The notes: generated by a model from the sequence alone, not told the origin. A stretch of 64,000 nucleotides of DNA from an uncultured Paracoccaceae bacterium (GCA_947489325.1 CANLDA010000001.1:1-64000), one strand, 5' to 3'. Numbered from the stretch's first letter, positions 17,211 through 25,927 are shown. Made by a program: numbers and translations.

Positions 17211-18104
17211 ATGCAGGCTATGATCCCCTTCCCCGACCTTTCGCCCGAAATTTTTTCGGTTTCTTTGTTTGGCATGACGTTTGCGCTGCGCTGGTACGCG
17301 TTGGCCTATATCTTTGGGCTGATCATTGGCTGGCGGCTTGTGGTGATGGCCGTGAAGCGGCCGCAGATGTGGCCCAATAACAAGACTCCTATGACACCCG
17401 CACAGGTCGAAGATTTCGCAACATGGGCCGTGCTGGGCGTGATTCTGGGTGGGCGCTTGGGATATGTGCTGTTTTATAAGTTCAGCTATTACTTGGCCAA
17501 CTCGATTGAAATCCCAATGGTTTGGCAGGGCGGCATGTCTTTTCATGGCGGCTTTCTAGGGGTTGTGGTCGTGGCTTGGCTTTATTGTCGCAAGCACGCG
17601 CTTGATCGGTTTCAGATGGCCGATGCCTTGGCGATTGCAGCCCCTGCCGGGTTATTGCTGGGACGGATCGCAAATTTCATCAATGCAGAGTTGTGGGGGC
17701 GCGCAACAGACATGCCATGGGGCGTGGCCTTTCCCGGACAGGCCGCACAAGATTGCGGCCAAGCGATTGTTCAAACTTGCGCGCGCCATCCATCACAGCT
17801 TTATGAGGCCGCTCTTGAAGGTCTTTTACTAGGCTCTGTCGTGCTGTGGATGGCATTTCGGCGGGGGGCATTCAAAACACCCGGCCGTGTACTTGGAGTA
17901 TTTCTGGCGGGATATGGTGCAAGCCGCTTCGTTGTGGAATTCGTGCGCCAACCTGACGTGCAATTTATCACCGAGGGCAATCCGCTTGGACTTGCGGTTC
18001 ACATTGGCGAGTATGGCCTGACGATGGGGCAATGCCTGTCTATACCGATGATCGCGCTGGGCATTTGGTTTGTCATAACAGCCAAGGGGCGCGCCACATC
18101 ATGA
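17211..18104 (+). CDS. lgt: Prolipoprotein diacylglyceryl transferase
   Basis: Transfers diacylglycerol from phosphatidylglycerol to the lipobox cysteine of prolipoproteins in the inner membrane. The Lgt signature [14 protein letters not shown] begins at residue 151. About seven membrane segments and 297 residues fit the family. Lipoproteins in this window that would be substrates include the Inh-like protein at 30158 and the M48 protease at 39756. The stop overlaps the next start (ATGA), so lgt heads a coupled three-gene operon. Confidence 0.96.
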   Translation: MQAMIPFPDLSPEIFSVSLFGMTFALRWYALAYIFGLIIGWRLVVMAVKRPQMWPNNKTPMTPAQVEDFATWAVLGVILGGRLGYVLFYKFSYYLANSIEIPMVWQGGMSFHGGFLGVVVVAWLYCRKHALDRFQMADALAIAAPAGLLLGRIANFINAELWGRATDMPWGVAFPGQAAQDCGQAIVQTCARHPSQLYEAALEGLLLGSVVLWMAFRRGAFKTPGRVLGVFLAGYGASRFVVEFVRQPDVQFITEGNPLGLAVHIGEYGLTMGQCLSIPMIALGIWFVITAKGRATS

Positions 18105-19159
18105 CGAAGTTGGCTGACCTGTTACGCAAACGCATTGCCACAACCGGCCCAATCAACGTGGCTGAATACATGACCGAATGTCTGCTGCATCCGGAGTATG
18201 GGTATTACGTGACGCGCGATCCATTGGGCTCTGCCGGGGATTTCACCACCGCCCCCGAAATCAGCCAAATGTTTGGCGAAATGGTTGGCCTTGCACTTGC
18301 ACAAACATGGATGGATCAAGGTGCCCCGACAAGGTTTTCTCTGGTCGAAGCAGGCCCGGGGCGCGGCACGCTGATGGCAGACATTTTGCGCACGTTGCGC
18401 GCAGTGCCGGGGTGTGCTGAGGCCGCACAGGTTCATCTGATCGAGGCCTCACCCACCTTGCGCGATAAGCAACGGGAATTGCTGGGCGATACCATCACAT
18501 GGCATGATGGATTTGACGCCTTGCCCCCACAACCGACCTTTTTCGTAGCGAACGAGTTTTTCGACGCGCTTCCCGTACGCCAGTTTGTACGCACCGGACC
18601 GGGATGGTCTGAACGGCTGATCGGGGAGGATGACAAAGCACTGGCCTTTGGACTTGGCGCAATGGCGGATCAGCCGACGCTCACACATCGACTGGATGAC
18701 ACATCAGAAGGTGATTTGGTCGAAATTTGCCCCCAAGCTGCGCCCATCATGGCCAAGTTCAGCTCTCTAATTGCAGCCTATGGCGGCGTGGGCTTTATCG
18801 TTGATTATGGGGATTGGCGATCTTTGGGGGACACATTGCAGGCCCTGCGCGCGCATGAGCGCGTCGATGTTCTGATGACACCCGGAGAGGCTGACCTGAC
18901 GGCACATGTGGATTTTGAAGCCTTGAGCATGGCCGCCAACTGCGCATTTGCGCGCCTTGTGCCCCAAGGCGTGTTTTTGGAACGTTTGGGCATCACAACA
19001 CGCGCCCAAACACTGGCCTCACAAATGAGCGAGGACAAGCTGGAAGCGCATATTCTGGCACATCGACGCTTGACCCACCCCGAGGAAATGGGAAATCTGT
19101 TCAAAGTGCTCGCGCTGTATCCAAATGGCGCGCCCTTACCTGCAGGATGTACCATATGA
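18101..19159 (+). CDS. SAM-dependent methyltransferase, NDUFAF7/MidA-like
   Basis: A 352-residue class I methyltransferase of the DUF185 family (mitochondrial homologue NDUFAF7 methylates an arginine of complex I). The hallmark N-terminal run [20 protein letters not shown] and the SAM motif [16 protein letters not shown] are visible, followed by [13 protein letters not shown]. Start ATG 18101 overlaps the lgt stop. The stop overlaps the start of the next gene by the same ATGA arrangement, indicating strict co-translation. Confidence 0.92.
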   Translation: MTKLADLLRKRIATTGPINVAEYMTECLLHPEYGYYVTRDPLGSAGDFTTAPEISQMFGEMVGLALAQTWMDQGAPTRFSLVEAGPGRGTLMADILRTLRAVPGCAEAAQVHLIEASPTLRDKQRELLGDTITWHDGFDALPPQPTFFVANEFFDALPVRQFVRTGPGWSERLIGEDDKALAFGLGAMADQPTLTHRLDDTSEGDLVEICPQAAPIMAKFSSLIAAYGGVGFIVDYGDWRSLGDTLQALRAHERVDVLMTPGEADLTAHVDFEALSMAANCAFARLVPQGVFLERLGITTRAQTLASQMSEDKLEAHILAHRRLTHPEEMGNLFKVLALYPNGAPLPAGCTI

Positions 19160-19914
19160 CGCTGGAAATACTGACAGCAGACGCGCTTGCCCCGATGCGG
19201 CATGGTTTTTTCACCCGCAAAGGTGGGGCGTCTTCTGGAGTATTTGCTGGGCTGAATTGCGGTATCGGCAGCTCTGACCAGCGCGAAGTGGTCGAAGTGA
19301 ACCGCACCCGCGTGGCACAGGCCATGGATGTGCCGCTTGACCATCTGGCAACAGTCCATCAGGTCCATTCCCCAGATGTTTTGACAATTGAAGCGCCAAT
19401 TGAGGGCGAACGCCCCAAAGCCGACGCCATGGTTACAAATCGCCCCGGTATGGCATTGGCAATTCTGACAGCAGATTGTCAGCCCGTTTTGTTTGCAGAT
19501 CATGAGGCGGGCGTTGTTGGCGCTGCCCACGCCGGATGGCGCGGCGCATTGGATGGCGTGCTGGAATCCACCATCCAAGCCATGGAAACACTTGGCGCCA
19601 AACGCGCGCAGATTTCCGCAGTTGTAGGGCCTTCCATCAGCCAAGCCGCCTATGAAGTTGGGCCGGAATTTCTGGACGACTTCATAGCCGAGGACCCTGA
19701 CAATACAAGGTTCTTTGCCAATGGTCAGGGCGATCGTTACTTATTCGATCTGCCGGCCTATGGTGTCCACAGATTGCGCCGAGCAGGCGTTGGCCATGCG
19801 GAATGGACCCGTCATTGTACCTATTCAGATGCTGAGAAATTCTATTCTTATCGCCGCGCCACTCATGCGAAAGAGGCCGACTATGGGCGACTCGTGTCTG
19901 TGATCCGCCTGTAA
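19156..19914 (+). CDS. pgeF: PgeF/YfiH-family laccase-domain protein
   Basis: A 252-residue protein of the multicopper-polyphenol-oxidase-like family now tied to peptidoglycan editing (removing L-Ser misincorporated in place of L-Ala). The metal-binding residues H71, C108 and H125 are in place (VHQVHS, LTADCQP, AAHAGWRG). It is the third gene of the lgt operon, with ATGA overlap at its start. The next 130 bases hold the promoter region of the small basic protein. Confidence 0.9.
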   Translation: MTLEILTADALAPMRHGFFTRKGGASSGVFAGLNCGIGSSDQREVVEVNRTRVAQAMDVPLDHLATVHQVHSPDVLTIEAPIEGERPKADAMVTNRPGMALAILTADCQPVLFADHEAGVVGAAHAGWRGALDGVLESTIQAMETLGAKRAQISAVVGPSISQAAYEVGPEFLDDFIAEDPDNTRFFANGQGDRYLFDLPAYGVHRLRRAGVGHAEWTRHCTYSDAEKFYSYRRATHAKEADYGRLVSVIRL

Positions 19915-20046
19915 TTGTTCTCAAGACGTACAAACACCGCTGTCATTTCTTCAAATCTGACCATTCCTGCCCCATCCTTGCCGCATTCTGCCGTCAGTTT
20001 AAATTTAACGACAATTTGCCCTAACTTGGCACGCAGGAGAAATGAC

Positions 20047-20184
20047 ATGAAAACCAACACACGTTTCATCAAATCGGTTCTGAAAGCATCCGAAGAAGCA
20101 CCTGCAATGCCATGGGCACGTGGCGCACGCCGTCAGGCCTTTATTGCCAAGCGCAAAGCGGCCGTGATGAAAAAGGCCGCCTAA
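20047..20184 (+). CDS. 45-residue basic protein
   Basis: Sequence begins MKTNTRFIKSVLKASEEAP and ends in a run of Lys, Arg and Ala; estimated strongly basic. The gene has a good ribosome site (CAGGAGA, seven bases before ATG) and its own perfect terminator, so it is very probably expressed. I recall proteins of the same form as small hypothetical proteins in related bacteria but know of no function. The basic tail would allow nucleic-acid or ribosome binding; that is inference. It is too short for most automatic callers. Confidence 0.8.
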   Translation: MKTNTRFIKSVLKASEEAPAMPWARGARRQAFIAKRKAAVMKKAA

Positions 20185-20207
20185 GCAAACAGGCCCTAAA
20201 ATGCACA

Positions 20208-20234
20208 AAGCCGCCCATTAGAGGCGGCTTTTTT
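20208..20234 (+). terminator. Rho-independent terminator of the 45-residue gene
   Basis: AAGCCGCC / GGCGGCTT stem with a 7-base loop followed by TTTTTT. Also lies beyond the lrp stop on the other strand. Confidence 0.9.
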
Positions 20235-20254
20235 GTCGGCGTATATCAGTGAAA

Positions 20255-20755
20255 TCAAGCCTCTTTGGCCAAGCGATCCTCTAGCACATCAAATGGCACG
20301 CCCGGATCATCCTTGGCACCGCGGATCACAAGGGATGTTTTCACGCTGGCAACATTATCCGCCGCCGTAAGTTGTTCTGTCAGAAAACTCTGGAATGTTG
20401 ACAGATCCGGCGCCACGCATTTCAGGATGAAATCAACTTCGCCATTCAACATATGGCATTCACGCACCAGCGACCATTCGCGACAGCGCGCCTCAAATGC
20501 ACTCAGGTCGACCTCGGCCTGACTGACAAGTCCAACCATGGCAAAGACCTGCACCTCAAAACCCAATTCGCGCGCATCCACATCGGCGTGATAGCCACGT
20601 ATAAGCCCCGCTTCTTCCAAGGTGCGTACACGGCGCAAACACGGAGGCGCAGAAATGCCGACGCGCTTGGCCAATTCCACATTGGTCATGCGTCCGTCTG
20701 CCTGCAATTCTGCCAGAATCATGCGATCAATCGGATCAAGCCGCGCTCCAGACAT
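20255..20755 (-). CDS. Lrp/AsnC-family transcriptional regulator
   Basis: A 166-residue regulator. The N-terminal helix-turn-helix (about residues 24-45, MTNVELAKRVGISAPPCLRRV) is followed by the RAM ligand-binding domain with GEVDFILKCVAPDLSTFQSF. Family members bind amino acids and control their metabolism. The start is ATG 20755 (MSGARLDPID); the 46-residue upstream extension is an artefact of an open frame through the promoter. Divergent from trxB; the shared region has an AT-rich palindrome and a phased direct repeat that are plausible binding sites for this protein. Confidence 0.93.
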   Translation of the reverse strand: MSGARLDPIDRMILAELQADGRMTNVELAKRVGISAPPCLRRVRTLEEAGLIRGYHADVDARELGFEVQVFAMVGLVSQAEVDLSAFEARCREWSLVRECHMLNGEVDFILKCVAPDLSTFQSFLTEQLTAADNVASVKTSLVIRGAKDDPGVPFDVLEDRLAKEA

Positions 20756-20781
20756 TCGAAGTCTCCGTAAACTTAGGTGAA

Positions 20782-20800
20782 AAATTTCGATGCGAAATTT
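20782..20800. promoter_or_regulatory. 19-base palindrome upstream of lrp
   Basis: AAATTTCG-ATG-CGAAATTT, perfect 8-base arms around a 3-base spacer, 27 bases before the regulator start. AT-rich dyads of this kind are typical Lrp/AsnC operators. Confidence 0.55.
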
Positions 20801-20828
20801 GCGTTTCTTATAGCACCACAGCCTGTAC

Positions 20829-20863
20829 GCGCAATATTCTTTCGTCACTGCGCAATATTCTTT
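20829..20863. promoter_or_regulatory. Phased direct repeat in the lrp-trxB region
   Basis: GCGCAATATTCTTT occurs at 20829-20842 and again at 20850-20863, exactly 21 bases apart, two turns of B-DNA, so both would face the same side. The AATATT core resembles Lrp-type sites. Confidence 0.55.
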
Positions 20864-20985
20864 TACTACTTTCGGCACCTGATGCCGCCACAATCACGAT
20901 CCGTGCTGATACAGGGGTTTTCGTGCAGTGTGCGGGTCGCTATATCCCCTAGGCAACCCCAGTCTACAACATGAAAAGGTGCCCA

Positions 20986-21930
20986 ATGGCGGAAACGAAA
21001 CACACCAAGGTTCTGATTATCGGTTCGGGTCCTGCTGGATATACTGCGGGCGTCTATGCCAGCCGCGCCATGTTGGAACCCATTCTGGTGCAGGGCATTG
21101 AACCCGGCGGCCAATTGACCACCACAACCGATGTTGAAAATTACCCCGGCTTTACCGAGGTGCAAGGCCCTGACCTGATGATTAAGATGCAGGAGCATGC
21201 CACCGCAATGGGCTGTGAAATCATTGGTGACATCATTACAGAGCTAAACGTGGAACAACGCCCCTTTGTTGCCAAGGGCGACAGCGGCACCACCTATACA
21301 GCCGATGCTGTGATCCTTGCGACAGGTGCGCGCGCGAAATGGCTGGGGCTGGAAAGTGAAGAAAAATTCAAAGGGTTCGGGGTTTCGGCCTGCGCAACCT
21401 GTGATGGCTTCTTTTATCGCGGTCAGGAAATCGTGGTTGTGGGTGGCGGCAACACCGCTGTCGAAGAAGCGCTGTTTTTGACAAACTTTGCTTCCAAGGT
21501 CACATTGATCCACCGCCGCGACGAGTTGCGTGCCGAGAAAATCCTACAAGATCGCCTGATGAAGAACCCCAAGATCGAAACCCTGTGGTTCCATCAGCTG
21601 GAAGAGGTGACTGGCACCGACGCACCACTGGGCGTTGAAGGTGTTAAGGTGAAAAACGTGCAAACTGGGGAAATCAGCGAGATCGCTTGCAAAGGCGTGT
21701 TCATCGCGATCGGTCACGCCCCTGCAAGCGAGTTGGTCAAAGACGCGTTGGAAACCCACATGGGTGGATATGTGAAGGTTAACCCCGGAGGCACACAAAC
21801 ATCCGTGCCTGGTGTTTTTGCCGCAGGCGATCTGACAGACCACATCTATCGTCAGGCCGTCACCTCCGCAGGCATGGGCTGTATGGCCGCACTGGATGCC
21901 GAGCGGTTTTTGGCGGAACAGGACGATTAA
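20986..21930 (+). CDS. trxB: Thioredoxin reductase (NADPH)
   Basis: FAD enzyme that passes electrons from NADPH to thioredoxin. The redox-active pair is C136/C139 in ACATCDG; the FAD motif ([12 protein letters not shown]) and the NADPH motif ([12 protein letters not shown]) are present and the protein has 314 residues, as usual. ATG 20986 is preceded by AAAAGG; an ATG 15 bases upstream is a less likely start. Divergent from an Lrp-type regulator and followed two bases later by the RES-domain gene, which is probably in the same transcript. Confidence 0.97.
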   Translation: MAETKHTKVLIIGSGPAGYTAGVYASRAMLEPILVQGIEPGGQLTTTTDVENYPGFTEVQGPDLMIKMQEHATAMGCEIIGDIITELNVEQRPFVAKGDSGTTYTADAVILATGARAKWLGLESEEKFKGFGVSACATCDGFFYRGQEIVVVGGGNTAVEEALFLTNFASKVTLIHRRDELRAEKILQDRLMKNPKIETLWFHQLEEVTGTDAPLGVEGVKVKNVQTGEISEIACKGVFIAIGHAPASELVKDALETHMGGYVKVNPGGTQTSVPGVFAAGDLTDHIYRQAVTSAGMGCMAALDAERFLAEQDD

Positions 21931-21932
21931 TC

Positions 21933-22430
21933 ATGGCTGATCTGCCCCTTTGGCGGATCATTTTTGAATGCGACATGTCGCGTGTATTACAAGGCGTCCT
22001 TCATCACGAAGGGCGCTTTCATCATTCTGGGCAACCGGCGTTTTACGCCTCGCCCGATCCCAAATTCGTAGACCACACGATTCAGGCGTTTGTGCGCCCT
22101 TATGATCCTCCACGTATTATGGTTCCTTTGATGTTGCGCAATGCGCATCTTTTGGATCTGCGCGATCCTGCCATCTGCAAACGAATGAATATCACGCCCC
22201 AAACACCATCTGTGCCATGGCAGCCAGAACGACAGGTCGGACAAAAAGCCACCAGCTGGCAGGCAAGTGATGCCGTGCGCGACTCGGGCGCCGATGGTTT
22301 GATTTACGCCGCCCGCAGCGCACCAGAACGTTGGCACGTCGTTTTATTCAAATGGAACCACCCAAAGCGCACCCAATTAGAAATTTCCGGCAAACCCATC
22401 CCGTGGATTTCAAGCAACTCGGCAAAATAG
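21933..22430 (+). CDS. RES-domain protein
   Basis: A 165-residue protein with the RES-domain framework: GRFHHSGQPAFYAS (R28, Y39), a central LRNAHLLDLRDP strand and a SWQASDAVRDSGADGLIYAARS segment. RES proteins include NAD+-degrading toxins paired with Xre-type antitoxins. In those the conserved acidic residue follows the YAS strand; here that segment reads PKFVDHTIQAF with no glutamate that I can align. No Xre-like gene is adjacent. The gene follows trxB by two bases with an AGGA site. A non-toxic enzymatic role linked to NAD(P) or redox is possible but unproven. Confidence 0.75.
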   Translation: MADLPLWRIIFECDMSRVLQGVLHHEGRFHHSGQPAFYASPDPKFVDHTIQAFVRPYDPPRIMVPLMLRNAHLLDLRDPAICKRMNITPQTPSVPWQPERQVGQKATSWQASDAVRDSGADGLIYAARSAPERWHVVLFKWNHPKRTQLEISGKPIPWISSNSAK

Positions 22431-22624
22431 ACCTCTTTCAGGCCATTTCCTTACAACAGCGGAAAGCTGCCCTAGATCAATAGCTTTTTTGGTACCACGT
22501 TTTGCTTTCGTTCAGTTTCAGCGGAAATTCGACGGCATGATTTTCGTTGCAATCAGGATACGCCCCCTTAAATCGCAGATTTTTACCATTTTTTGCTTTG
22601 CTAATGTATCCAATTATGTAATGC

Positions 22625-22638
22625 GTTCATCAATGAAC
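22625..22638. promoter_or_regulatory. Palindrome just upstream of the MarR-Sat-CysC frame
   Basis: GTTCAT-CA-ATGAAC, perfect 6-base arms, ending 20 bases before ATG 22659. The location and dyad form suit an operator for a MarR-type protein, possibly the N-terminal domain of the gene itself. Confidence 0.45.
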
Positions 22639-22658
22639 ACACTTTGAGCTACACACCG

Positions 22659-24734
22659 ATGCCCGCGACCCGCCCAAAACCTACGCTGCAAGAGGAAGAT
22701 CAGATCTTTCGCCTCCTGCGTCAGCTTGATCTGACACCGGATGCTTCGCAGCGCGTGATTGCGGCAACACTTGATATCTCACTTGGTCGCCTGAATGCGT
22801 TGTTACGCACCGCTGCAGATGCTGGATTTATCAAAATCAGCGAACGCTCAGGTCCGGACAAGCGTCAACGGTTCACCTACACGCTGACATCACGTGGCGC
22901 TGCGGAAAAAATGCGCCTCACCGATCAATTTCTCACACGAAAATTCGCCGAATATGATGCTCTTCATGCTGAATTGACCGGCACCACCAGTGGCCTCGTT
23001 CCCTTTAAGTACAGGACAAAACTCTTGCAAAACAACCTTGCCCCCATCCCCGAACTATACGTTTCTTATGAAAGCTCTCAGAAGCTGAAGGTTGAAGCCG
23101 CCGATTTGATCAGCTGGGACCTGAGCCCGCGCCAGATTTGCGATCTTGAACTGATGATGAATGGCGGATTTAACCCGCTGAAAGGCTTTCTTGGCGAAGA
23201 AGATTATAACTCTGTTGTCGACAACTTGCGTCTGGCGGATGGCTCTTTGTGGCCCATGCCCATCACGCTGGATGTAAACGAAGAATTCGCCGCTGAATTG
23301 GAACTTGGCCAAGATATCGCCCTGCGCGACCAAGAAGGTGTTATTCTGGCGACAATGACTGTCACAGATCGCTGGGAGCCCAACAAATCACACGAGGCCG
23401 CACAGGTTTTTGGCGCGGATGATGATGCGCACCCAGCCGTCAACTATCTGCACAACACAGCTGGCAAAATCTATTTGGGCGGCCCGGTCGTGGGCATTCA
23501 ACAGCCCGTACATTATGATTTCCGCGCCCGTCGCGACACACCAAACGAATTGCGCGCCTATTTCCGCAAGCTGGGTTGGCGCAAAGTTGTGGCCTTCCAA
23601 ACCCGCAACCCGCTGCATCGCGCGCATCAGGAACTAACGTTCCGCGCCGCCAAGGAAGCACAGGCCAACCTGCTGATCCATCCGGTTGTAGGCATGACCA
23701 AGCCAGGCGATGTGGATCACTTTACCCGCGTGCGCTGCTATGAGGCCGTGCTGGATAAATATCCGGCGTCCACCACCTCTATGTCATTGCTGAACCTTGC
23801 CATGCGCATGGCCGGCCCCCGCGAGGCTGTCTGGCATGGTCTGATTCGCAAAAATCACGGCTGCACCCACTTTATCGTTGGCCGCGACCACGCAGGCCCC
23901 GGTAAAAACTCTGCCGGCGAAGATTTTTACGGCCCCTACGATGCCCAAGATCTGTTCCGCGAGCATCAAGAAGAAATCGGCATCGAAATGGTCGACTTCA
24001 AACATATGGTTTGGGTTCAGGAACGCGCCCAATATGAACCCATGGATGAAATCAAAGACAAGGATGATGTCACCATCCTGAATATCAGCGGTACAGAATT
24101 GCGTCGCCGTCTGGCCGAAGGCCTAGAAATCCCTGAATGGTTCAGCTTCCCCGAGGTTGTGACCGAGTTGCGCAAAACACGCCCACCTCGCAGCCAGCAA
24201 GGCTTTACGGTGTTCTTCACCGGCTTCTCCGGGTCCGGCAAATCAACCATTGCAAACGCCTTGATGGTGAAACTGATGGAAATGGGTGGTCGCCCCGTGA
24301 CCCTGCTGGATGGCGACATTGTGCGTAAAAACCTGTCTTCAGAGCTGGGCTTTAGCAAGGAACATCGCGATCTGAATATCCGCCGCATTGGATACGTTGC
24401 CAGCGAGATCACCAAAAACGGCGGTATCGCGATCTGCGCGCCCATCGCGCCATATGCGACAACACGTCGTGCGGTACGCGAAGAGGTTGAACAATTTGGC
24501 GCCTTCCTTGAAATCCACGTCGCGACCTCAATCGAGGAATGCGAGCGCCGTGACCGTAAGGGATTGTATAAGCTCGCGCGGGAAGGCAAAATCAAGGAAT
24601 TCACAGGGATTTCCGATCCCTATGACGTGCCTGCAAATCCTGAGTTGAGCGTAGAAACTGAAAATGTCGATGTCGACAACTGCGCCCATCAAGTCATTCT
24701 GAAATTAGAGCAAATGGGCTTGATCGCAGGGTAA
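22659..24734 (+). CDS. MarR/EPS-type winged-helix domain fused in frame to ATP sulfurylase-APS kinase
   Basis: A 691-residue frame. Residues 1 to about 105 look like the MarR-family EPS-associated regulator (RLLRQLDLTPDASQRVIAA, then LTSRGAAEKMRLTDQFLTRK). From about 124 it is a normal bifunctional sulfate-activation enzyme: ATP sulfurylase with the HRAH motif (320-323) and GRDH (408-411), then APS kinase with Walker A GFSGSGKST (522-530). It makes PAPS from sulfate and ATP. There is no stop between the parts, yet a TTG at 23025 (codon 123) with AGGA eight bases upstream would give the usual 569-residue enzyme alone. So either a true fusion, two products from one frame, or a regulator gene that lost its stop. 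A start at TTG 22644 would add five residues. Confidence 0.85.
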   Translation: MPATRPKPTLQEEDQIFRLLRQLDLTPDASQRVIAATLDISLGRLNALLRTAADAGFIKISERSGPDKRQRFTYTLTSRGAAEKMRLTDQFLTRKFAEYDALHAELTGTTSGLVPFKYRTKLLQNNLAPIPELYVSYESSQKLKVEAADLISWDLSPRQICDLELMMNGGFNPLKGFLGEEDYNSVVDNLRLADGSLWPMPITLDVNEEFAAELELGQDIALRDQEGVILATMTVTDRWEPNKSHEAAQVFGADDDAHPAVNYLHNTAGKIYLGGPVVGIQQPVHYDFRARRDTPNELRAYFRKLGWRKVVAFQTRNPLHRAHQELTFRAAKEAQANLLIHPVVGMTKPGDVDHFTRVRCYEAVLDKYPASTTSMSLLNLAMRMAGPREAVWHGLIRKNHGCTHFIVGRDHAGPGKNSAGEDFYGPYDAQDLFREHQEEIGIEMVDFKHMVWVQERAQYEPMDEIKDKDDVTILNISGTELRRRLAEGLEIPEWFSFPEVVTELRKTRPPRSQQGFTVFFTGFSGSGKSTIANALMVKLMEMGGRPVTLLDGDIVRKNLSSELGFSKEHRDLNIRRIGYVASEITKNGGIAICAPIAPYATTRRAVREEVEQFGAFLEIHVATSIEECERRDRKGLYKLAREGKIKEFTGISDPYDVPANPELSVETENVDVDNCAHQVILKLEQMGLIAG
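23013..23027 (+). promoter_or_regulatory. Probable internal translation start for the Sat-CysC part
   Basis: AGGA at 23013-23016, 8 bases, then TTG 23025-23027 followed by codons for QNNLAPIPELY, the usual N-terminal sequence of this enzyme family. An out-of-frame TAA at 23006-23008 just before it could be a relic of the regulator gene's own stop. Confidence 0.5.
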
Positions 24735-24750
24735 CGACCCAACAAAACGC

Positions 24751-24786
24751 AATAGGTTGCGATCATTGGATCGCAACCTATTATTT
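24751..24786. terminator. Strong terminator after Sat-CysC, shared with DUF1150 gene
   Basis: Fourteen-base perfect stem AATAGGTTGCGATC / GATCGCAACCTATT with an ATTG loop, followed by ATTTT. On the minus strand it lies downstream of the DUF1150 stop and is followed by GCGTTTTG, so it may work both ways. Confidence 0.92.
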
Positions 24787-24846
24787 TGTCTTTATCCGGT
24801 TTTGACAGCGCCCATCGTAAGCACAGAGCCATTAGACATATTCCGT

Positions 24847-25074
24847 TTAATGCGCTGTAACGGGCTTAAAATCATTCTGACGCGCCAGAATGAAGGCCAA
24901 ATTACGCTCTTTCACCAGCGCTAGGCGCTCTCCATCAGAGGCGTGAACCGCATAGAGAAACAAAGCTCCCTCTGCTTGTTCTTGCTGGTCTTCGGGCAAA
25001 TCATCCACATCAACCTTGCGCACATACACAATGCGGCTGTCGTCTGCTTCGGAAAACTCATAGGGTGCGTGCAT
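24847..25074 (-). CDS. DUF1150-family protein
   Basis: A 75-residue acidic protein with the DUF1150 pattern (RIVYVRKVDVDDLPEDQQEQ and LFLYAVHASDGERLALVKE). The family is found in alphaproteobacteria next to small heat-shock proteins, as here, five bases after the hsp20 stop, but its role is unknown. The linkage suggests heat-induced co-expression. Normal size for the family. Confidence 0.88.
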   Translation of the reverse strand: MHAPYEFSEADDSRIVYVRKVDVDDLPEDQQEQAEGALFLYAVHASDGERLALVKERNLAFILARQNDFKPVTAH

Positions 25075-25079
25075 AATCT

Positions 25080-25493
25080 TTACCCTTTCTTGATCTGAAT
25101 GGTTTGCACAACGGTTTCCGGACGCGATCGCGTCAGATCCACATGTAAAAGACCGTTTTCCATGATTGCTTCGCCAACCTCAACACCATCAGCCAACACA
25201 AAGGAACGCTGGAACTGACGCGCGGCAATGCCACGATGCAAGAACACACGTTCCGATCCATCGTCATGCTGACGCCCACGTATCACCAATTGCCGATCTT
25301 CAATCGTGATCGACAAATCATCTTCGGCGAACCCGGCCACGGCCAATGTGATTCGATATGAATAATCAGAAGTCTGTTCAATATTGAAAGGCGGATAGCC
25401 TTCGTTCCCGGTTTTCGCCGTACGTTCCAGTAGGCGTTCCAGTTGCTCAAACCCAAGCATATGCGGGTAAGATCCCAAAGTCATTTTCGTCAT
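25080..25493 (-). CDS. Small heat-shock protein Hsp20/IbpA type
   Basis: ATP-independent holdase of 137 residues. The alpha-crystallin domain runs from about residue 30 (YPPFNIEQTSDYSYRITLAV) to the C-terminus, with the typical GIAARQFQRSFVLADGV strand. ATG 25493 is chosen because GAGGA lies seven bases before it; ATG 25499 would be too close to that site. The C-terminal IxI-like signal is QTIQI. It leads the hsp20-DUF1150 operon. Confidence 0.93.
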   Translation of the reverse strand: MTKMTLGSYPHMLGFEQLERLLERTAKTGNEGYPPFNIEQTSDYSYRITLAVAGFAEDDLSITIEDRQLVIRGRQHDDGSERVFLHRGIAARQFQRSFVLADGVEVGEAIMENGLLHVDLTRSRPETVVQTIQIKKG

Positions 25494-25651
25494 CGACATG
25501 TCCTCAACCGTAAGCGACCGTCCAGTTTGCGTCCCATTTTGGCAACGCTCTCGGGTAGAATATGGGAAAGCTGAAAGGGAAGCGCAAGGGCTTTGCACAG
25601 GCTGGGCAAGTTGCTATGTAGGATTCTCACGGAAATTCAGGAAATTCACAG

Positions 25652-25876
25652 ATGAATGCCCCCAGCGACCTGTCGATGAAAACCGAAGATGTGTTGCGCA
25701 TTGAACTGGAAGAATTCAAACGTCAGCACCGCGACCTTGACGAAGCCATTACCGCTCTTGTCGAGCGGGCAACCGGCGATCAGTTGACGATTCAACGCCT
25801 GAAGAAGCAAAAACTGCGACTTAAGGACAGAATTGCCCTGATTGAGGACCGTCTGACACCGGATATCATTGCGTAA
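25652..25876 (+). CDS. YdcH/DUF465 family protein
   Basis: A 74-residue all-helical protein with the DUF465 pattern: an N-terminal helix with LKxQHRDLDEAI, then LTIQRLKKQKLRLKDRIALIED. It probably forms a coiled-coil hairpin. Function is not known. It stands 51 bases before purE and may be co-transcribed with it. A 9-base tandem repeat (GGAAATTCA twice) lies directly in front of its start. Confidence 0.88.
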   Translation: MNAPSDLSMKTEDVLRIELEEFKRQHRDLDEAITALVERATGDQLTIQRLKKQKLRLKDRIALIEDRLTPDIIA

Positions 25877-25927
25877 GCGCAATTATCCGCTATGTTTCGC
25901 GCTCTTTCGTGACCAAGGGCAGAGAGC

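Noticed and set aside
21933-22430. A RES-Xre toxin-antitoxin pair
   Set aside because: Only the RES part is present; flanking genes are trxB and the MarR-Sat-CysC frame. The MarR-like domain is not an Xre antitoxin and is 230 bases away.
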